Assembly (NCBI GenBank): GCA_002336115.1
Contig: DDEN01000057.1
Coordinates: 115,031 to 179,030, forward strand
Direction of reading: 5' to 3'
Length of the DNA: 64,000 nt
Source: Chitinophagaceae bacterium UBA1953
GTDB lineage: Bacteria; Bacteroidota; Bacteroidia; Chitinophagales; Chitinophagaceae
Part shown: positions 61,201 to 64,000 of the stretch, in pieces
How positions within the stretch are numbered: position 1 is the stretch's first letter
Layout of the letters: every line of letters begins with the position of its first letter
Position numbers and translations under genes: made by a program
Notes under the pieces: generated by a model
Told to the model about the DNA's origin: nothing
What the model saw: the letters and a program-made list of their open reading frames with translations, nothing else
Database searches by the model: none

Positions 61201-64000
61201 GTTACTTCTATTGCTGCATTGCCATTTACATCGGTAACATTCCACTTGATGGTGGTTGTACCTACTGGATATACTACTGTTAATGCAAGACCATCGCTGC
61301 GTACTCCGGTTGGCATTCCTACTGAACAGTTGTCGGTTGCACTGGCACTTACGGTTACCGTTGCACCACATACTCCCGGATCGGTGTTGACATTCTTATC
61401 GCCATTGGTTGTTATAACAGGTTTCTCATTATCTGTTACTACAACAGTTTGTGTTACTTCAACTGCTGCGTTGCCATTTATATCGGTAACATTCCACTTG
61501 ATCGTAGTTGTGCCTACAGGGAACACATCAGTTAATGGTTTGCCATCGCTGCGTACACCTGTTACCGCTCCTACTGAACAGTTGTCGGTTGCACTGGCAC
61601 TTACAGTTACTGTTGCACCGCATACACCCGGATCGGTGTTGACATTTTTATCGCCATTTGTTGTGATAACAGGCTTAATCTTGTCCTCTACTTTCACATA
61701 AGCAATCCCGGTAGACGTGTTACCGTTTCCATCGTTCACTGTTAATGCAACAGGTGTACCTAATCCATGTTTTCCAATTCCATCAGCATTATCTGTTGGA
61801 AATACTTCCCACTCGGTAGCTAATGTTGGAAATCCAGAAGTTGGATTTGAAGAAATACCGGCAACAACATTTGTTTTCCTACGTAATGTTTTGTCTGTTG
61901 TTGCGTAACCGCCGACAGCAGTCCAACCACCAGCTCCGGGATCTTCTCCAATTCTTCCGAAAATATCAATATTTGTTCCATTCTTGGCAAGTGTGACCGC
62001 ATCATTCCCATTATAGAAAGATGCAGTGGATGTTTGATCAGCCTGGGCCAGGATAGTAGAAGAAGCTGTTGAGGTTGCAAGAACATACACATCACCTGGA
62101 AGAACTGTACCTGTAAGATTTATTGTGGTCCCAATTGATGTACTTCCATTAGAGTAGAATCTTATTGCGTAGTTTGAAAGATTGATATTATTACTTGTAC
62201 CATTAAAAATCTCAATGGCTTTAATATTTCCTGAGCCTTCTATGTATTCAGAAATAAACAGATCAGTTGGAATTCCATTTACAACATTTGTACAATTGAA
62301 TGTTGCTGGAGAAACAGATACCAAATTAACCGTTCCGCAATTATCCGTACTTCCATTATTAACATCAGCCGGAGTAATTGAAGCACTTCCATTTGCATCG
62401 AGCTGAACAGTAATATTTTTTGTAATTACTGTTGGAGCAGTTACGTCTTTTGCTGTTAATACAACAGTTTTAACATCAGTTAAACCGGCTAAATCTGTTG
62501 CAGTAACTGTAACGTTATACGTTTGATTATGCGCAAGCGGTATAACCGTTCCTGTTACAGGGCTTTGTGTAATTGTTACACCTGTACAATTATCAGTTGC
62601 TGTACCACGAACATCCGGAACTACAATGGAACAACTTGTATTAAGATTTACATTTTGATTTGCGGCAGGTGTTAATACCGGCGGCGTTACATCCTTCGCT
62701 GTTAACACGACTGTTTTTACAGTGGCATTACCGGAAGCGTCTGTTGCAGTAACTGTAATATTTGTTGTTTGATTGTGTGTTAATGAAATTGAAGAACCTG
62801 CTACAGGACTTTGTGTAATAGTAACTCCTGCACAATTATCAGTTGCAGTACCACGTACATCCGGTACAACAATTGAACAACTTGCGCCAAGATTTACATT
62901 TTGATTTGCTGCAGGTGTAAGAGATGGTGCAATGTTATCAACTACGGTTACATAAGCAGTTCCTGTTGATTGGTTGCCGCTGCCATCAGTAACTGTAAGG
63001 GTGACTGCATTACCTGAACTAATTGTTGTAAAAGTCTGACCAACATTGATACTTCCTGGGTTTGCTGTTGCAGTTTGTGATTGCCAAGTAAAGTCTGAAT
63101 ATTTATTTCCAGAACCAGCCAATTTTATACTACCATTAGCAATTGTGCCATCTTCACTAAATGGTAGATTCACGGAAGTTTGACCTGAAGCCCAGGCTTG
63201 TCCAGTTGCAACGGTAAACGCTCCTTCATAGCTAAGTAATTGAATAACTGTACTTGTAGACAACTTAACAAGTGCGATACCATCATTTGGACCGTTCTGA
63301 AGCCCATCGACAGGATAATAAATTGCAAATGTTCCAAAACCATTACTTTGATTTGGCATTGTACCTGTAAGCGTAGTTATCTGAGCAGGAGTTGAATATA
63401 TTACTGCTGCAGATGGATTACTTCCGTTAAATCGAATTATCGCATAATCAGACAAGTTAATTCCAGCAGTACCTGCAATTTCTACAAACTCGTTTACATC
63501 AGTACCGGAATTATCATAATGAATTTCATTAATCCAAACAGTTGGTAATGATGCCCCCGAACTTACATTACTACAATTAAACGTACTCGGACTCACACTT
63601 AATGTAACAGGTCCGCATACATCGCTGCTTCCGTTATCAACCTGTGCTGCAGTAATACTTGCATTACCTGAAGCATCCAGATTTACCGTTATATTCTTTG
63701 TGAGAACAGTTGGAGGAGTAACATCCTGTACCGTTACAACCGCTGTGGCGGAGCTAACATTATCTCCAATATCCGTAACAGTTAATGTAACCGTATTAGA
63801 TCCAATATTAGAGCAATTAAATGCGGTCTTATCTAATACAATAGATTTAATTGCGCAATTATCTGTACTGTTATCATTTACCTGTGATGCTGTAATAGTT
63901 ACATTACCGGCAGCGTTTAACTGAACCGTAATGTTCTTCGCTTTTGCAACCGGTGCAGTTACATCGTCCACAATCACTGTTTGTGTCGCTGTTTCCACAT
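58203..64000 (-). CDS. Giant HYR/lamin-tail repeat surface protein with T9SS type A sorting domain, 5' truncated
   Basis: At least 1931 residues; the frame is open at the right edge, so the ATG at 63998 is only the first in-window Met. From the N-terminal side: HYR-like beta-sandwich repeats (consensus GNTVTLTVTD.GN.STGTATVTV.D), two of them interrupted by lamin-tail (LTD) modules (about 63030-63540 and 61755-62275), a pair of about 80-residue repeats (TPAANQNVNLG, PDVRGTATDNC), five tandem 84-residue repeats (60413-61672), more HYR modules, a Big-type Ig module (near 59700-59400), an unrecognised beta domain and a C-terminal T9SS type A domain (FGNPTQTSFKLQL, VVDVTGRIIQV, GTYFAEV). An adhesin or matrix role is inferred. 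Confidence 0.88.
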   Translation of the reverse strand, partial: VETATQTVIVDDVTAPVAKAKNITVQLNAAGNVTITASQVNDNSTDNCAIKSIVLDKTAFNCSNIGSNTVTLTVTDIGDNVSSATAVVTVQDVTPPTVLTKNITVNLDASGNASITAAQVDNGSSDVCGPVTLSVSPSTFNCSNVSSGASLPTVWINEIHYDNSGTDVNEFVEIAGTAGINLSDYAIIRFNGSNPSAAVIYSTPAQITTLTGTMPNQSNGFGTFAIYYPVDGLQNGPNDGIALVKLSTSTVIQLLSYEGAFTVATGQAWASGQTSVNLPFSEDGTIANGSIKLAGSGNKYSDFTWQSQTATANPGSINVGQTFTTISSGNAVTLTVTDGSGNQSTGTAYVTVVDNIAPSLTPAANQNVNLGASCSIVVPDVRGTATDNCAGVTITQSPVAGSSISLTHNQTTNITVTATDASGNATVKTVVLTAKDVTPPVLTPAANQNVNLNTSCSIVVPDVRGTATDNCTGVTITQSPVTGTVIPLAHNQTYNVTVTATDLAGLTDVKTVVLTAKDVTAPTVITKNITVQLDANGSASITPADVNNGSTDNCGTVNLVSVSPATFNCTNVVNGIPTDLFISEYIEGSGNIKAIEIFNGTSNNINLSNYAIRFYSNGSTSIGTTINLTGTVLPGDVYVLATSTASSTILAQADQTSTASFYNGNDAVTLAKNGTNIDIFGRIGEDPGAGGWTAVGGYATTDKTLRRKTNVVAGISSNPTSGFPTLATEWEVFPTDNADGIGKHGLGTPVALTVNDGNGNTSTGIAYVKVEDKIKPVITTNGDKNVNTDPGVCGATVTVSASATDNCSVGAVTGVRSDGKPLTDVFPVGTTTIKWNVTDINGNAAVEVTQTVVVTDNEKPVITTNGDKNVNTDPGVCGATVTVSASATDNCSVGMPTGVRSDGLALTVVYPVGTTTIKWNVTDVNGNAAIEVTQTVVVTDNEKPVITTNGDKNVNTDPGVCGATVTVSAGATDNCLVGLPSGVRSDAQPLTAVYPVGTTTIKWNVTDVNGNAAIEVTQTVVVTDNEKPVITTNGDKTVNTDPGVCGATVTVSASATDNCSVGTVTGVRSDGFALTAVYPVGTTTIKWNVTDVNGNAAIEVTQTVVVTDNEKPVITTNGDKTVNTDPGVCGATVTVSASATDNCSVGTVTGVRSDGKPLTDVFPVGTTTIKWNVTDVNGNAAIEVTQTVVVTDNEKPVITCPVPAVSYNTDLNECNATLSFNAVVTDNCSVASTKYYIGSTEIVFPYDFAVGTTTVKVIATDIHHNSNECSFNVVVKDNQMPTVVTQNIILNLDNSGNAVITASQIDNGSSDNCGIATISLSKTSFDCGNVGTNTVTLTVTDIHGNISTGTATVTVKDVTAPVANCKPVTVYLGMNGSVTIAAEDINNNSTDACGIQSLSLSQSTFTASGNYNVELTVTDVNGNSSTCNTTVTVNKRPVSLVYSGDVSEQYSDQATLSATLVDALTSTPLSGKTITFTIGTQNVNGITTASGIASALLILTQDPDQAYTVQSSFAGDGTYLPSNDNDGFDITDEDARVVYTGLMFQATPSTSTSTATVTLQATVMDITAAIGDNAYDVFAGDIRNAKVRFINRDNNTYLTGWLTPALLNQADQKVGTVSSTYTFDIGQSDAQQFTIGIEVGTPDGYYVRSSSDDNTVLTVYKPLGDFVVGGGFIKPTQSSGTYASTSGLKMNFGLNVKYNKKGTNLQGGVNIIFRRNVAGVIRTYQIKSNSMTSLGVGGTTAKRKAQFLSKANLTDVTDPLNTISLGGNLDLRVDLADNGEPGSADSIAVTLFSGTNSLLFSSNWAVSKTNPLVLTGGNIQINGANFGAIRTDGSTLSNVNTVSSPFNEFNVKVFGNPTQTSFKLQLQSSDMNEKITVKVVDVTGRIIQVNDNLYSGAVIELGGNYGQGTYFAEVTQGYQRKVVKLVKAARN
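60413..61672 (-). repeat. Five tandem 252-bp repeats within the adhesin gene
   Basis: A recurring GGCTTCTCATTATC-type anchor recurs exactly every 252 bp (near 60664, 60916, 61168 and 61420), so each unit encodes 84 residues without indels. Each unit carries DPGVCGATVTVSA, GVRSDG and VGTTTIKWNVTD. Differences between units are mostly single-base, suggesting recent duplication or gene conversion. Confidence 0.9.

Noticed and set aside
60413..61672. Regularly spaced repeats as a CRISPR-like array
   Set aside because: The units are 252 bp, coding and contiguous, with no unique spacers and no cas genes.
60463..61701. 412-residue open frame on the plus strand over the adhesin repeats
   Set aside because: It is the antisense shadow of the five 252-bp repeats. 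The same 84-residue pattern recurs only because the coding strand repeats, and there is no promoter or independent protein signature.

Overview
The window looks like a chromosomal segment of a free-living Bacteroidota bacterium, most probably of the Chitinophagaceae or a near relative. The evidence is a SusC/SusD pair, three cargo proteins of the type IX secretion system (T9SS; two with type A and one with type B sorting domains), DUF6515 and HHH/beta-barrel proteins, the long form of IspH, near absence of Shine-Dalgarno sequences, and promoters of the Bacteroidota form TTTG-N19-22-TAnnTTTG. I see no phage, plasmid, insertion-sequence, CRISPR, rRNA or tRNA signature. Most of the content is housekeeping, in short operons separated by clear intrinsic terminators.

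Layout. 1-13.5 kb: the 3' part of an HtrA/DegP protease, a GH13 amylase, ispH, a T9SS cargo protein, cmk, clpC, a STAS protein with ribonuclease Z, a secreted esterase, dapA and accA. 13.5-21.3 kb: a SusD/SusC pair and a translationally coupled pair of outer-membrane proteins (PorV-like barrel and HHH protein). 21.4-31.8 kb: folD, queE, an OmpA/PD40 lipoprotein-like protein, dprA, a frameshifted collagen-repeat lipoprotein, guaB, lnt, an alpha/beta hydrolase and a peroxiredoxin. 32-37.2 kb: an RRM protein followed by two small conserved unknowns, a FabH-like synthase, a DEAD-box helicase and a ferredoxin/U32 pair. 37.2-46.4 kb: repeats, a lone ABC ATPase, pdxH, an alcohol dehydrogenase, a patatin, a DUF3037/HipA-like pair in which the kinase carries an in-frame amber codon, a P-type ATPase, and small membrane and secreted proteins. 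46.4-64 kb: a GH2-GH53 fusion for galactan, a D-amino-acid/D-glutamate operon, a DUF6515 protein, a T9SS type B protein and the 3' part of a giant repeat adhesin that runs off the right edge.

How genes work together. The 50.0-54.7 kb operon encodes a fused beta-lactamase-fold/D-aminoacylase protein, a DUF1611 (DgcN-type) protein and an enolase-superfamily epimerase (DgcA or L-Ala-D/L-Glu epimerase type). Together they suggest scavenging of D-amino acids or murein peptides. The GH2-GH53 protein could hydrolyse beta-1,4-galactan in both endo and exo mode from one polypeptide. The 4-base overlap of ferredoxin and U32 genes suggests a dedicated electron donor for a tRNA or rRNA hydroxylase.

Nothing here is a clearly new defence or mobile system. 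The most unusual observations are: ten perfectly phased heptamers with mirror symmetry inside queE, with a second heptamer array inside lnt; lamin-tail modules nested at the same point in two adhesin repeats; a 40-bp hairpin repeat pair with a compensatory base change; the interrupted HipA-like kinase; and the D-glutamate operon with its fused first enzyme. All functional calls rest on motif recognition by eye. No database or alignment was run.
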